DNA of 53,858 nucleotides from Acidobacteriota bacterium (GTDB lineage: Bacteria; Acidobacteriota; Holophagae; Holophagales; Holophagaceae): the NCBI GenBank assembly GCA_021802985.1, contig JAJZQW010000007.1:1-53858 (forward strand). Reading direction: 5' to 3'. The position numbers were made by a program, and so were the translations under genes. This document shows positions 8,144 through 16,816 of this stretch, piece after piece. The first letter of the stretch is position 1; each line of letters begins with the position of its first letter. The notes below the pieces were generated by a model. That model was not told the origin of the DNA. It saw only the letters and a program-made list of their open reading frames with translations, and did not search any database.

Positions 8144-8926
8144 GTGACGCCGACGCTGTCCAACCTTGCCATCTGGGCCTTCACGGCCGACAAGGCCGTC
8201 CTGTGGGTGCTGGTCCTCACGCGGCTCACGGGGATGCTGGCTGCCTTTCCCCTGCTGGGTGCAGACCGGCTGCCGGTCCAGCTGCGGGCGGCCCTGGCCG
8301 TGCTCTTGGCCACGATCATCGTTCCGGTGGTCCCGGCCCCCGCCACCCTCCCCGCCGGCATCCCGGCGCTGCTGGCCCTCATGGCGGGAGAGCTGGCGGT
8401 CGGGCTGCTCCTGGGCACGGTGGTGGCGTGGATCATCGAGGCGGTGGCCTTCGCTGGGGCCCTGATGGACATGCAGATGGGCTTTTCCTTCGTGCAGTTC
8501 CTGGACCCTTCCACCAACCACTCGGTATCCATCTCGGGTTCGCTCCTGGTGCAGATGGCCTCGGTACTGATCTTCGTCACGGGCCTCCACCACCAGATGA
8601 TCCTGGCCCTGGTGGACAGCTACCGGGTGGCTCCCCTCGGACAGGGGGTGCCGCTTCAGGCCATGGGCCTGATCCTGTTGCTGGGTCAGCTCCTGACCAA
8701 GGGCTTCCAGCTGGCTTTCCCGGTGCTGGCGGTGCTCTTCCTCATGGACCTGATCCTGGGCATCTCGGGGAAGTTCATGCCCCAGCTCCAGCTGCTGCAG
8801 CTGAGCTTCCCCCTCAAGATCGCCCTGGGCATGGTGATCCTCGGCCTCCTGCTGCGGGAGTTGGGACCGTGGCTGGTCCCCCTCTTCGAGCGCGCCCCGC
8901 GCATCGCCTTGCGGCTGCTGGGCTAG
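8144..8926 (+). CDS. fliR: Flagellar biosynthetic protein FliR
   Basis: The 260-residue single-copy subunit of the export gate, with six or more membrane helices. Family features are the early RLTGMLAAFPLLG, the central DMQMGFSFVQFLDPSTN (about 108-124) and the C-terminal helices PQLQLLQLSFPLKIALGMV. The GTG at 8144 is the start giving normal length right after fliQ. Its TAG stop lies inside a CTAG that forms the left flank of an inserted element, so the insertion kept the reading frame intact while separating the gene from flhB. Confidence 0.95.
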   Translation: MTPTLSNLAIWAFTADKAVLWVLVLTRLTGMLAAFPLLGADRLPVQLRAALAVLLATIIVPVVPAPATLPAGIPALLALMAGELAVGLLLGTVVAWIIEAVAFAGALMDMQMGFSFVQFLDPSTNHSVSISGSLLVQMASVLIFVTGLHHQMILALVDSYRVAPLGQGVPLQAMGLILLLGQLLTKGFQLAFPVLAVLFLMDLILGISGKFMPQLQLLQLSFPLKIALGMVILGLLLRELGPWLVPLFERAPRIALRLLG

Positions 8927-9193
8927 GGTCTGTTTTCAAAGTAGGATGCGGCCGCGCAAGGGGTGCCGCCCAAGCGAGACAAGGAGAGCGACGATGGCAA
9001 TAGCGGTACTATTGACGAGGAGCTTGACGCCGTATCGCGCCGGGCGCCGCCCCTTGCCCTTCGGGACGAGGCCAGCCGCACCCCTGGCTGCGTTGCCGGC
9101 CTCGAACGATGAACCGCATCGCCCTTCGGCCGCCGCCTTGCCATGGGCGCGGCTGGCCGACGTCGCGGTCACACCCTACTTTGAAAACAGGCC
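8927..9193. mobile_element. 267-bp MITE-like element with IS5-type ends and CTAG flanks
   Basis: GGTCTGTTTTCAAAGTAGG (8927-8945) is repeated in inverted form at 9175-9193 with one mismatch, and similarity continues about ten bases further inward. CTAG lies directly outside both ends (8923-8926 and 9194-9197), as expected for a 4-bp target duplication. Termini of the GGTCTGTTT type and CTAG targets are seen in IS5-family elements. No transposase domain is encoded; a 67-codon frame from 8994 has a ribosome site but no recognisable product. Without the element and one CTAG, the fliR stop would be three bases from the flhB start. Confidence 0.8.
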
Positions 9194-9200
9194 CTAGGCC

Positions 9201-10256
9201 ATGGCCAACGAACCCGATCGCACCGAGAAGGCGACCCCCAAACGCCGCCAGAAGGCCCGCGAGGAGGGTTCGGTCCCCCGCAGCCCCGATTTCGACGCGG
9301 CCATTCTGCTCTGGGGCAACCTGTTCCTGTTCATGGGCCTGGGAAGCGCCACCTTGGCGTTGATGGGTCAGGAGGTCGCCTACTTCCTGGGCAAGGCCGT
9401 TCCGGGGGCGCTCTCGGAGGGCAATCGCATCCCCCTGCTGCGGGATGTGGTCCAGATCCTGGCGCGGGTGGTGCTGCCCTTCCTGGGGCTGAATCTGCTG
9501 GTGGCGCTGGCTGCGGGTTTTGGCCAGCGGGGGTTCAGTCCGAGTGCGAAGGCCATCCAGCCCAAGTTCGAAAGGCTCAATCCGGCCAAGGGGTTCAAGC
9601 GGCTCTTCTCCTCCCGGGCGGCGGTGGACCTGCTCAAGAGCCTGCTGAAGTTCACACTCCTGGCCTGGGTGGCCTATGCCGTGCTGGCCGACCGGGTTCC
9701 GCTGCTCCTGGGCACCCTCAAGCTGCCCCTCGGACAGGCGCTGGCGCTCTTCCAGGGCACGCTCTTCATCCTCTACCGCAACGTGCTGATCGCCATGTTC
9801 CTGCTGGCCTTGGCCGACTTCGCCTGGCAGCGCCATAGCTGGGAGAAGAGCATCCGCATGACCAAGCAGGAAATCAAGGACGAGTTCAAGGACGCGGAGG
9901 GCAATCCGGAAGTCAAGCGCCAGCAGAAGTCGATCATGATGGCGGCCGCCCGGAAGCGCATGCTGGCGGAGGTTGCCAAGGCCACGGTGGTGGTCACGAA
10001 TCCCACCCATGTGGCCGTCGCCCTCCGCTACGACGACAAGACCCTGGCTCCGGTCTGCGTGGCCAAGGGGCTGGACCACCTGGCCCTGAAGATCCGTGAG
10101 CGGGCCCGGGAGGCTGGCGTGCCCATCATGGAGCGCCCCGAGCTGGCCCGGGCCCTCTATCGGAACGTGGCGGTGGACAAGGCCATTCCGAAAGACCTTT
10201 ACCAGGCGGTGGCCCAGGTTCTGGCCTTCGTCTATCGGCTGAGGGGGGCCGCCTGA
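9201..10256 (+). CDS. flhB: Flagellar biosynthesis protein FlhB
   Basis: A 351-residue export-apparatus switch protein. The N-terminal basic stretch EKATPKRRQKAREEG is characteristic, four transmembrane helices follow, and the cytoplasmic domain carries the self-cleaving NPTH at residues 267-270. Cleavage between Asn and Pro switches export from rod/hook to filament substrates. Conserved HVAVALRY follows the site. Length is normal. Its ribosome site must lie in the last bases of the MITE-like element or the flanking CTAG; no strong GGAGG is seen, so its translation may have changed after the insertion. No flhA is visible in the window. Confidence 0.97.
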   Translation: MANEPDRTEKATPKRRQKAREEGSVPRSPDFDAAILLWGNLFLFMGLGSATLALMGQEVAYFLGKAVPGALSEGNRIPLLRDVVQILARVVLPFLGLNLLVALAAGFGQRGFSPSAKAIQPKFERLNPAKGFKRLFSSRAAVDLLKSLLKFTLLAWVAYAVLADRVPLLLGTLKLPLGQALALFQGTLFILYRNVLIAMFLLALADFAWQRHSWEKSIRMTKQEIKDEFKDAEGNPEVKRQQKSIMMAAARKRMLAEVAKATVVVTNPTHVAVALRYDDKTLAPVCVAKGLDHLALKIRERAREAGVPIMERPELARALYRNVAVDKAIPKDLYQAVAQVLAFVYRLRGAA

Positions 10257-10298
10257 TACGCCTCCCGTGTGAATTCTGCCCACCGCTCCAGGCTCTAG

Positions 10299-10352
10299 GA
10301 GGCTGTCCAAGTAATCGATAGTGCAGCCCCCACCCATTACTTGGACAGCCTC
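10299..10352. repeat. 54-bp palindromic mini-element with CTAG flanks
   Basis: GAGGCTGTCCAAGTAAT (10299-10315) is repeated perfectly in inverted form at 10336-10352 around a 20-base centre, with CTAG immediately outside both ends. The ends look like insertion-sequence termini and the flanks match those of the larger element before flhB. The hairpin could also stop transcription after flhB, but no T-run follows on either strand. Confidence 0.7.
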
Positions 10353-10435
10353 CTAGTGCCGGGCACAATGGACCGAAAGAGTGCTGTCAACCATCCTTGG
10401 GAATCCCCTTGACCCGTCCCATCGTTCCCCCCCAG

Positions 10436-11059
10436 ATGCCATCGCCGAGCCTCTTGTTGGTGGATGACGACCCCATGCCCCGCGAGACCTTGTCCACCCT
10501 GCTCCAGGGCGAGGGCTTCCTGGTGACTGCGGCCGCCACGGGTGAGGCGGCGGAGAAGATCCTCCGGGAAGCCCAGCCGCCCTTCGACCTGGTGATCACG
10601 GATCTGGTGATGCCCGGCAAGTCCGGGATGGATGTGCTGAAGGCCGCCCTCAAGGCCAACCCCAGCTGCACGGTGCTCGTGCTGACGGGGTTCGGCAGTG
10701 TGCGCGAGGCCACCGAGGCCATGGAGATCGGGGCCTTCGACTTCGTGACGAAACCGATGCAGATCGACCAGTTCCGGAACACGCTCCGGCGGCTCATGGA
10801 ACGGAGGACCCTGGCTCACGAGCGGGACGAGCTCAGGATCCGGGTGAAGGAACTCACCGAGCGCGCGGAGCGACTGGAGACCACCCTTGGCCGCATGGAG
10901 ATCCTGGCCAACCAGCTCGCCCCCAGCGCAGCAGCCCCCGCCCCGGCGGATCCGCTGGCTGACCTGGAGCGGTTGGCCGGACTGAAGGCCAAGGGCATGC
11001 TCTCGGAGGATGAGTTCGACCAGACCAAGCGGACCCTTCTCGCGCGCTGGCTCACATGA
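10436..11059 (+). CDS. Response regulator with C-terminal SHOCT-like domain
   Basis: A 207-residue protein with a CheY-like receiver (residues 1-120): acidic pair near 10-12, phospho-acceptor Asp56 in VITDLVMPG, Thr84 and Lys106 in FVTKP. A coiled-coil linker (about 120-160) leads to a short C-terminal SHOCT-like motif (about 172-207, LAGLKAKGMLSEDEFDQTK). There is no DNA-binding or output enzyme domain, so it probably acts by protein contact. The ATG at 10436 gives a compact receiver start, but no ribosome site is evident. The next gene begins inside its stop (ATGA), so the two may work together. Confidence 0.85.
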   Translation: MPSPSLLLVDDDPMPRETLSTLLQGEGFLVTAAATGEAAEKILREAQPPFDLVITDLVMPGKSGMDVLKAALKANPSCTVLVLTGFGSVREATEAMEIGAFDFVTKPMQIDQFRNTLRRLMERRTLAHERDELRIRVKELTERAERLETTLGRMEILANQLAPSAAAPAPADPLADLERLAGLKAKGMLSEDEFDQTKRTLLARWLT

Positions 11060-12840
11060 TGCCGCGCTGGCGGCCGGGAGCGCTCGCGCTGCTCCTGGGG
11101 GTGGTGCCTGGACAGGCCCAACACCCGGCCCCCGCCCAGGCCGGGCCGGTCCCCGAGGGCCGCATGACCGACGCCGAGGCTGCGGAGCTGGCGAGGGGCG
11201 CCCTGGGGGCCCGGGATCCCGCCTCCATCCGGGCAGTCCTGGAGCGGCTCCGGAAGCACCCGTTCCGTTCAAGCAAGGTGCCCGAACGGGAAGTGGTCTT
11301 GTACGCCCAGGGCGTGCTCGAGGCCCGCCTGGGCAACCTGGCGGCGGCCTGTGTCCCGTTCAGGAAACTCGAGCGGCAATGGCCGCGGTCCCCCTACACG
11401 GAGGAGGCCCAGGTGGTCCTGGCCCAGGATGCCTTGGGTCAAAAGCACTACAAGGAGGCCGAGGGCCGTCTCCACCGGGCGCTGGCCTCGGACATCCCCG
11501 CCGAGCGGAAACGGCGGGCCCAGGAACTGCTGCTGTGGGCGTTGGTCCAGCAGGGGCGTCCCCTGGAGGGACTCCCCATCGTCCAGGCCCTCCAGCCCCT
11601 GGAAGCCCAGGACAGGCCCACTGAACAGGGGATGGCCGCCACGGCTGAAGTGCTCTGCGCCGCGGGCGAACGGGAACAGGCGGAGGGGGCGCGGAAATCC
11701 TTTGCCAACCTTTATCCCGGCAGTCCCCTCCTCCCCCGGGTGGAACTGGCCTATGGCAAGCTCCTGGGACGCTCCGGGGATGCGAAGGGGGCGGCCGAAG
11801 TCCTGCGCAAGCTCATCCAGGATCATCCCAGGGCTACCGAGGCGGACGATGCCCGGCTGGCCCTGGCCAACCTGCTCACGGATGGAAGCCTGCCTGGGGG
11901 CAAGGACCTGCCCACGGCAGAGTCGCTGCTGTCCGAGATCCGCAAGGGCGGGAAGGGCCTGCCCAAGGGCCGGGCGCAGATTGTGGAACTCCGCATTCTC
12001 ACGTCCAAAGGCCTCTGGGAGGACGCGCTCAACCTGGTGGATGGCATGGAACCGGTCCTGCGGGAGGGGCTGCCGGAGGTGCGGGCGCTCTGGAGGACGG
12101 CCTGGGGGAACTGGGTGGACCAGCGCCTGGAGAAGGGCTTCGCCGGTGAACTGCTGGCCCGACTCAAACCCGGCACCTTCGGGGCCCTGAACGCGAAGCA
12201 ACGCCTGGGGGTGACGGAGTTGCTGGCCACCAACGGCCTGCTGGGCACGATCCCGGCCCTGCTTCCGGAGGCGCCCGAGAAGGAGCGGCCTGCCCTCAGG
12301 AAGGCGGCCCTGGCGAAGGTGGACCCGGAATCCCAGCCCTCGGCGGTGCTGCGTCTGCTGCCGGCCAAGGGAGGAACACCCGACGAGGCCCTGCTGCGCG
12401 CCCGCGCCGAGGCGGCGCAGGAAGCGTGGGCCCAGCTTCGGGTCTCGCTGGGCCGAGCTCGGCCGGGGGCCGAGCGGGCGGGGCTGCTGACGAGGTATCT
12501 CCAACGCCCCATGGCCAAGGGGGAGACAACGGCCCAGCGCCTGAAGGAAGCCGAGGGTCAGTTGGCCCACGCTCCCGAGAAGGGCGAGGCCCGGGAGCCC
12601 CTGGCGATCCTGGTGGCGGATCTCCGCTTCCAGGCCGGTGACCCCAAAGGAGCCCTGGCCCTCTATCCCGTGAAACCCGCGGCCCCCTCCCAGCGGGGCT
12701 GGGTGGCGCTCATGCGGGCCCAGGCCCTGCTGGGTTTGGGCCAGCGAGAGGAAGCCCGGTCACTCATCCGCGAGGCTCGGGACGAGCAGGGGTTCAAGGG
12801 GCAGCGGGACGCGCTGGCGAAGGCCCTCGGGGCGTACTGA
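11056..12840 (+). CDS. Exported tetratricopeptide-type repeat protein
   Basis: A 594-residue protein with an N-terminal hydrophobic stretch (residues 8-20) resembling a signal peptide. After it comes a long helical solenoid built from TPR-like units, for example LAYGKLLGRSGDAKGAAEVL and ARLALANLL. Proteins of this kind often scaffold envelope or outer-membrane assemblies. It starts inside the stop of the response regulator gene. I do not recognise a specific family; the exact repeat number needs profile searching. It is rich in Ala, Leu, Gly and Arg, like its neighbours. Confidence 0.75.
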   Translation: MMPRWRPGALALLLGVVPGQAQHPAPAQAGPVPEGRMTDAEAAELARGALGARDPASIRAVLERLRKHPFRSSKVPEREVVLYAQGVLEARLGNLAAACVPFRKLERQWPRSPYTEEAQVVLAQDALGQKHYKEAEGRLHRALASDIPAERKRRAQELLLWALVQQGRPLEGLPIVQALQPLEAQDRPTEQGMAATAEVLCAAGEREQAEGARKSFANLYPGSPLLPRVELAYGKLLGRSGDAKGAAEVLRKLIQDHPRATEADDARLALANLLTDGSLPGGKDLPTAESLLSEIRKGGKGLPKGRAQIVELRILTSKGLWEDALNLVDGMEPVLREGLPEVRALWRTAWGNWVDQRLEKGFAGELLARLKPGTFGALNAKQRLGVTELLATNGLLGTIPALLPEAPEKERPALRKAALAKVDPESQPSAVLRLLPAKGGTPDEALLRARAEAAQEAWAQLRVSLGRARPGAERAGLLTRYLQRPMAKGETTAQRLKEAEGQLAHAPEKGEAREPLAILVADLRFQAGDPKGALALYPVKPAAPSQRGWVALMRAQALLGLGQREEARSLIREARDEQGFKGQRDALAKALGAY

Positions 12841-12880
12841 TCCACTGCGCTAAGCTGAGGCGGTCCTCTGGGAGATCCGC

Positions 12881-13456
12881 ATGCGCCGATTCCTCGTCTG
12901 CCTCCTGTCCCTGACCGCCCTGGCGCTGGCCGCGGCCCCGAAGCCGAGGGTGAAGCTGACGACCTCCATGGGCGTGATCGTCCTGGAGCTGGAGCCCGAG
13001 GCGGCCCCGAAGACGGTGGAGAACTTTTTGAAGTACGTCCGCAAGGGCCAGTACAAGGGCACGATCTTCCACCGCGTGATCCCGGGTTTCATGATCCAGG
13101 GCGGCGGTTACGTGGACTACCTCGGGAAGAAGCGCACGGAGGCGCCGATCCCCAATGAGGCGGATCGTGCCCTGGCGGCCGGGCTCCGCAACCGCCGAGG
13201 CACCGTGGCCATGGCCCGCACCGGCGATCCCGACAGTGCCACGGCCGAGTTCTACATCAACGTGGTAAACAACCCGTCCCTCGACTTCAAGAGCAAGAAG
13301 GACGGCAACACCTGGGGCTACTGCGTCTTCGGGAAAGTGGTGCAGGGCATGGATGTGGTGGATCGGATCAAGGCCGTGAAGACCAGCCACGCCCGCAGCG
13401 ATTTCCCCAACCTGCCCGTGAAGCCGGTGATCATCCAGGACGCCGTGATTCTGTAG
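12881..13456 (+). CDS. Peptidyl-prolyl cis-trans isomerase, cyclophilin type, exported
   Basis: A 191-residue cyclophilin with an 18-residue signal peptide (MRRFLVCLLSLTALALAA), so it probably folds proteins in the periplasm. Family motifs are PKTVENFLKYV, the active-site block FHRVIPGFMIQGGG and, later, AEFYINVVNN and the CVFGKVVQGMDVVD strand. Catalytic Arg is in FHR. Relative to PpiA it has insertions around GGYVDYLGKKRTEAPIPNE and SKKDGNTWG, both common in bacterial cyclophilins. It converges with the phosphodiesterase gene, with a single base between stop codons. Confidence 0.93.
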   Translation: MRRFLVCLLSLTALALAAAPKPRVKLTTSMGVIVLELEPEAAPKTVENFLKYVRKGQYKGTIFHRVIPGFMIQGGGYVDYLGKKRTEAPIPNEADRALAAGLRNRRGTVAMARTGDPDSATAEFYINVVNNPSLDFKSKKDGNTWGYCVFGKVVQGMDVVDRIKAVKTSHARSDFPNLPVKPVIIQDAVIL

Positions 13457-13457
13457 G

Positions 13458-14639
13458 CTACCGGGCCGTTGCCGTCAGCGCGGCGACGGGCTTTCCGTCG
13501 GGCGCCTCGGCCCAGCGGATCCCCAGCCATTGAGCCACCGTGGGAACGATGTCCCAGGCAGGTACCGGGGCCATGCGGCCATGGCCAGCACCCAGGACCA
13601 CCAGCCAGGCCTGCATGGATTTGACCTCGGGCGGGTAGGCGTGAGCGCCCGCGCGCCCGCGGCGTTCCGCGGCCTCCTCGCGGCTGTCGCGGGCCTGGGA
13701 GAGCCACGTCCCCACCGGGGCCAGCACCACCAGATCGCCCACGCGGGCGCTGCCGCCCAGGTGGTAGCGCGCGGGGATGGTCGCCCGGGTCCACACCGTG
13801 AGGCCCGCCTTGCGGAGCCGTGTCTGGGCCCGGGCCCGGTCGGCGGGGTGCTTGAGGTAGACGTAGGCGCTGCCGCCGTGGCAGATCAGGTCCACGGGGA
13901 TCCCGTCCAGCACGGAGGGGAGATGGACCCGATGCTTCATGGCGGCCATGCCGTGATCGGCGGTGAGGATGACCCGGAGGCTTGGATATTGGGTCAGTAG
14001 GCGTGTCAGCCAGGGGGCCAGCTCGTCGTCGAGGCGTTTCAGCTTGGCCTTCACCTCGGGGCTGGCGGGACCGTACAGATGGCCCTCCTCGTCGGTGCCG
14101 GAGAGGTAGGCCATGACCAGCTTCGCGCCATTCGCCAGGGCCGCGTCACAATAGGCCATGCCCTCGGTGTCGGGGTGATCCAGGCGGAAGGCCTGCATGC
14201 GCCAGGGGGAGACGCCCTGCCAGGGCCCCGTGGCTCCCACCCAGTGGTAGACCGCCGTACGCACGCCGCTGCGGGTGGCGGCCACCCAGAGGGGCTCGCG
14301 CAGGATGTCCTCGGCCCGAGAGGCGGCCCGGACCAGATGGTGGTCGGACGGTTCGAAATAGGCGTTGGCCACCACGCCGTGGTGCTCGGGCCAGCAGCCC
14401 GTGGCCAAGGTCACATGGCCATTGAACGTGGTGGCGGGGAAGGGGGGCAGTACGGCGCCGTGGCGACCCGCTTCTGCCAGGGCCCACATCCGCGGCATGG
14501 TGTCCGGGCGGAACTCGTCGGCGCCCAGGCCATCCTCGCTGAGGACGAGCACTGGTCCAGGTTCCGGTGCCATGGGCTGGGCTGCGGGAACCCGGGCGGA
14601 AAGGAGAAGGAGGGAAGCGAGAAGGAGGGCGGCGCGCAT
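13458..14639 (-). CDS. Alkaline-phosphatase-superfamily phosphodiesterase (ENPP-like), exported
   Basis: A 393-residue protein with a signal peptide at residues 1-20 (ATG chosen at 14639 for this reason). The nucleophile Thr lies in PATTFNGHVTLATG, and metal ligands are in DGLGAD, GTDEEGHLYGP, TADHGM and a late GAHAYPP. This pattern matches nucleotide pyrophosphatase/phosphodiesterases that hydrolyse phosphodiesters in the periplasm. The true substrate is unknown. It diverges from the RlmI-like gene with 22 bases between start codons. Confidence 0.85.
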   Translation of the reverse strand: MRAALLLASLLLLSARVPAAQPMAPEPGPVLVLSEDGLGADEFRPDTMPRMWALAEAGRHGAVLPPFPATTFNGHVTLATGCWPEHHGVVANAYFEPSDHHLVRAASRAEDILREPLWVAATRSGVRTAVYHWVGATGPWQGVSPWRMQAFRLDHPDTEGMAYCDAALANGAKLVMAYLSGTDEEGHLYGPASPEVKAKLKRLDDELAPWLTRLLTQYPSLRVILTADHGMAAMKHRVHLPSVLDGIPVDLICHGGSAYVYLKHPADRARAQTRLRKAGLTVWTRATIPARYHLGGSARVGDLVVLAPVGTWLSQARDSREEAAERRGRAGAHAYPPEVKSMQAWLVVLGAGHGRMAPVPAWDIVPTVAQWLGIRWAEAPDGKPVAALTATAR

Positions 14640-14661
14640 CGCCCCAGGGTACTCTGGATCC

Positions 14662-15852
14662 ATGGACACTCCGCGCTGGCCCTACCCGCTCCTCCGTCTC
14701 AAACCGGGCAAGGAGGCGCTGCTCTCCAAGCGGCATCCCTGGATCTACAGCGGCGCCCAGGCGGCACCGGCCCAGGCCTCCGTCGTGCGGGTGGCGGACG
14801 ACTCGGGCAACGTCCTGGGCGTGGGCACTGCCAGCGGCACGAATCCCCTGGCGGCACGGATCTTCCGTTTCGACGACGCCCCGCTGGACCAGGCCTTCTT
14901 CCGGCTGCGCCTGGAGGCGGCCCTCGCGCTGCGGAAGACGCTGGGTCTCTGGGATCCCCAGGGCGGGTGCCGCTGGGTCTTTGGCGAAGGGGATGGCCTG
15001 CCGGGACTGGTGGTGGACCGCTACGCCCACGCCCTGGTGCTCCAGGTGGGCACGGCGGGGCTGGAGGCCCTGCGGGACACCTGGTGGCCGGTGCTGTGGG
15101 AAATCGCCAAGCGCGAGGGCCTCACGGCCTTCGTGGAGCGCAGCCAGTCCGGCCGTCGCGAGGAGGGACTGGATCCCGTGAACCGCCTGCTGAAGGGCAG
15201 CCTGGCGGGGCCGGTGACCGTGCATGAGGGGGCGGCGAAGCTCACCGTGGACCTGCTGCGCGGCCAGAAGACGGGCTTCTTCCTGGACCAGCGGACCCAT
15301 CGGCTCCAGGTGGGTTCCCATGCCGAGGGCTGCCGGGTGCTCAACGCCTTCGGCTACACGGGCGGCTTCAGCATCCACGCGGGTCTGGGCGGCGCGACGG
15401 AAGTGGCCACCCTCGACATCAGCGTCCCCGCCCTGGACCAGGCGGACCGCGACTGGGTCGCCAACGGCCTGGATCCCGCCGCACACCTGCGCCTGGAGGG
15501 CGACGCCTTCGAACTGATGCGCCAGTTGGAGCCCGGGGCCTGGGACCGGGTGATCGTGGATCCGCCCGCCTTCGCCAAGCAGCGCAAGGACGTGGACAAG
15601 GCCTTCAAGGCCTACAAGGATGTCTTCCGCCTCGGTGCCCGTGCCACCGCTCCCGGCGGCCTGCTGTGGGTCTTCTCCTGCAGCCAGCACCTGGACCGGC
15701 CCCGCTTCCAGGAGGCCGTCTGGACCGCCCTGCTTGAAGCCGGCCGCGAGGCCCGTGTGCTGGCGCACCTCGGCCAGCCCGCGGATCATCCCTACGCACT
15801 CAACCATCCCGAGGGGTTCTACCTCAAGGGGCTGTGGCTGGCGGTGGACTAG
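14662..15852 (+). CDS. Class I rRNA large subunit methyltransferase, RlmI/RlmK-L type
   Basis: A 396-residue S-adenosylmethionine-dependent methyltransferase. The N-terminal PUA-like RNA-binding domain starts with KEALLSKRHPWIYSGA. The SAM motif VLNAFGYTGGFSIHA lies near residue 230, and the substrate motif IVDPPAFAK near 299 is the usual N/D-PPxF catalytic loop. RlmI makes m5C1962 in 23S rRNA; close relatives act on other positions, so the exact target is inferred. The gene's last four bases overlap the convergent ttcA. Confidence 0.88.
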   Translation: MDTPRWPYPLLRLKPGKEALLSKRHPWIYSGAQAAPAQASVVRVADDSGNVLGVGTASGTNPLAARIFRFDDAPLDQAFFRLRLEAALALRKTLGLWDPQGGCRWVFGEGDGLPGLVVDRYAHALVLQVGTAGLEALRDTWWPVLWEIAKREGLTAFVERSQSGRREEGLDPVNRLLKGSLAGPVTVHEGAAKLTVDLLRGQKTGFFLDQRTHRLQVGSHAEGCRVLNAFGYTGGFSIHAGLGGATEVATLDISVPALDQADRDWVANGLDPAAHLRLEGDAFELMRQLEPGAWDRVIVDPPAFAKQRKDVDKAFKAYKDVFRLGARATAPGGLLWVFSCSQHLDRPRFQEAVWTALLEAGREARVLAHLGQPADHPYALNHPEGFYLKGLWLAVD

Positions 15853-16724
15853 CCCAGCCGCGCCACAGCCTCGTCCACGCCCTTGGCGCTGAGGGCGCCG
15901 AGGTTCAAATCGAGCAGGTGGCTCAGCTTCACGTTGCCCATGGCGCCGAGCATGGAGGCCTTGAGGCGGGGGATGCTGGGCTCCATGGCGGCGATGAGTT
16001 CCTTCACCTGCTTGCGGCGGCTCTCCAGGCTGGAGCAGCCGCAGAGGGGACAGCCGCAGGGCACGATGGGGAAGCCGCGCAGCCAGGCGTAGCGCTGCAG
16101 ATCCTTCTCTTCGCAGGTGCCCAGGGGGCGGATGACGGTGTTGGCGCCGTCGTCGCTCTCCAGGCGCAGGGGCATGGTGCTGAGGCGGCCCTCGAAGAAG
16201 AGGTTGATGAGCAGCGTCTCGATCAAGTCGTCCAGATGGTGGCCCAGGGCGATCTTCGAATAGCCATTCCGCTTGGCGAAGGAGTACAGCACGCCGCGCC
16301 GCAGCCGCGAGCAGATGATGCAGGGCAGCTCTTCAGGCTTGGTGCGCACCATCTTGTCGATGGGGGCCGGGATGATGTGGTGGGGTACGCCCAGGCGTTC
16401 GCAGGTCTCGGCAATGGGATCGGGATTGAATTGGGGGAAACCCGGATCCACCGTGACGGCCTCGACGGTGAAGGTCACGGGGGCGCGCTTGCGCAGGCGC
16501 TCCAGCACATCCAGCAGGGCCCAGGAATCCTTGCCGCCGCTCACGGCCACCAGGATGCGGTCGCCCTCCTCGATGAGTTTGTAGGCGGCATTGGTCTCGC
16601 CCACGCGGCGGGCGATGCGTTTCTCCAGGGCGGGCAGGCCCTTGAGGTCGGCCTCGGACGGGGGGAGGGCCAGGCTGGGCAGGGCGCAGGGGTTGCTCAC
16701 ACGTAACCATCTAGGAGAAGGCAT
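15849..16724 (-). CDS. ttcA: tRNA 2-thiocytidine(32) synthetase TtcA
   Basis: A 291-residue PP-loop ATPase that thiolates cytidine 32 of certain tRNAs using a 4Fe-4S cluster. The ATP-binding SGGKDS is at 62-67, the first CxxC at Cys135/138 (CIIC), and the second cysteine group at Cys223, 225, 228 and 230 (CGCPLCGC), richer than the usual second CxxC. The start is uncertain: the ATG at 16724 lacks a clear ribosome site and a GTG at 16700 is also possible. It sits downstream of the Rrf2-type regulator on the same strand. Confidence 0.92.
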   Translation of the reverse strand: MPSPRWLRVSNPCALPSLALPPSEADLKGLPALEKRIARRVGETNAAYKLIEEGDRILVAVSGGKDSWALLDVLERLRKRAPVTFTVEAVTVDPGFPQFNPDPIAETCERLGVPHHIIPAPIDKMVRTKPEELPCIICSRLRRGVLYSFAKRNGYSKIALGHHLDDLIETLLINLFFEGRLSTMPLRLESDDGANTVIRPLGTCEEKDLQRYAWLRGFPIVPCGCPLCGCSSLESRRKQVKELIAAMEPSIPRLKASMLGAMGNVKLSHLLDLNLGALSAKGVDEAVARLG

Positions 16725-16760
16725 CGAAGGAGGGCTTTGCCCGACTTCGATGCGGGGGTC

Positions 16761-16805
16761 CCAGGGGGGACGCAGAGGCCCGTAGGGCCGGGCGGTCCCC
16801 CTTGG
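16761..16805 (-). terminator. GC-rich stem-loop after the Rrf2 gene
   Basis: CCAGGGGGGAC (16761-16771) pairs with GTCCCCCTTGG (16795-16805) with one mismatch, and a nested GGCCC/GGGCC stem (16777-16789) lies inside it. It falls between the Rrf2 stop and ttcA. No T-run follows, so it is either a weak terminator or an RNA-stability hairpin. Confidence 0.4.
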
Positions 16806-16816
16806 ACAGCATTAAC

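Noticed and set aside
8994..9197. 67-codon frame inside the MITE-like element, with a ribosome site
   Set aside because: It ends in the flanking CTAG, has no recognisable domain and its Arg/Pro/Ala composition is typical of non-coding GC-rich frames. The element looks non-autonomous.
10299..10352. Simple rho-independent terminator of flhB
   Set aside because: There is no T-run after the hairpin on either strand, and the CTAG flanks and IS-like ends favour an inserted mini-element, although it may still affect termination.
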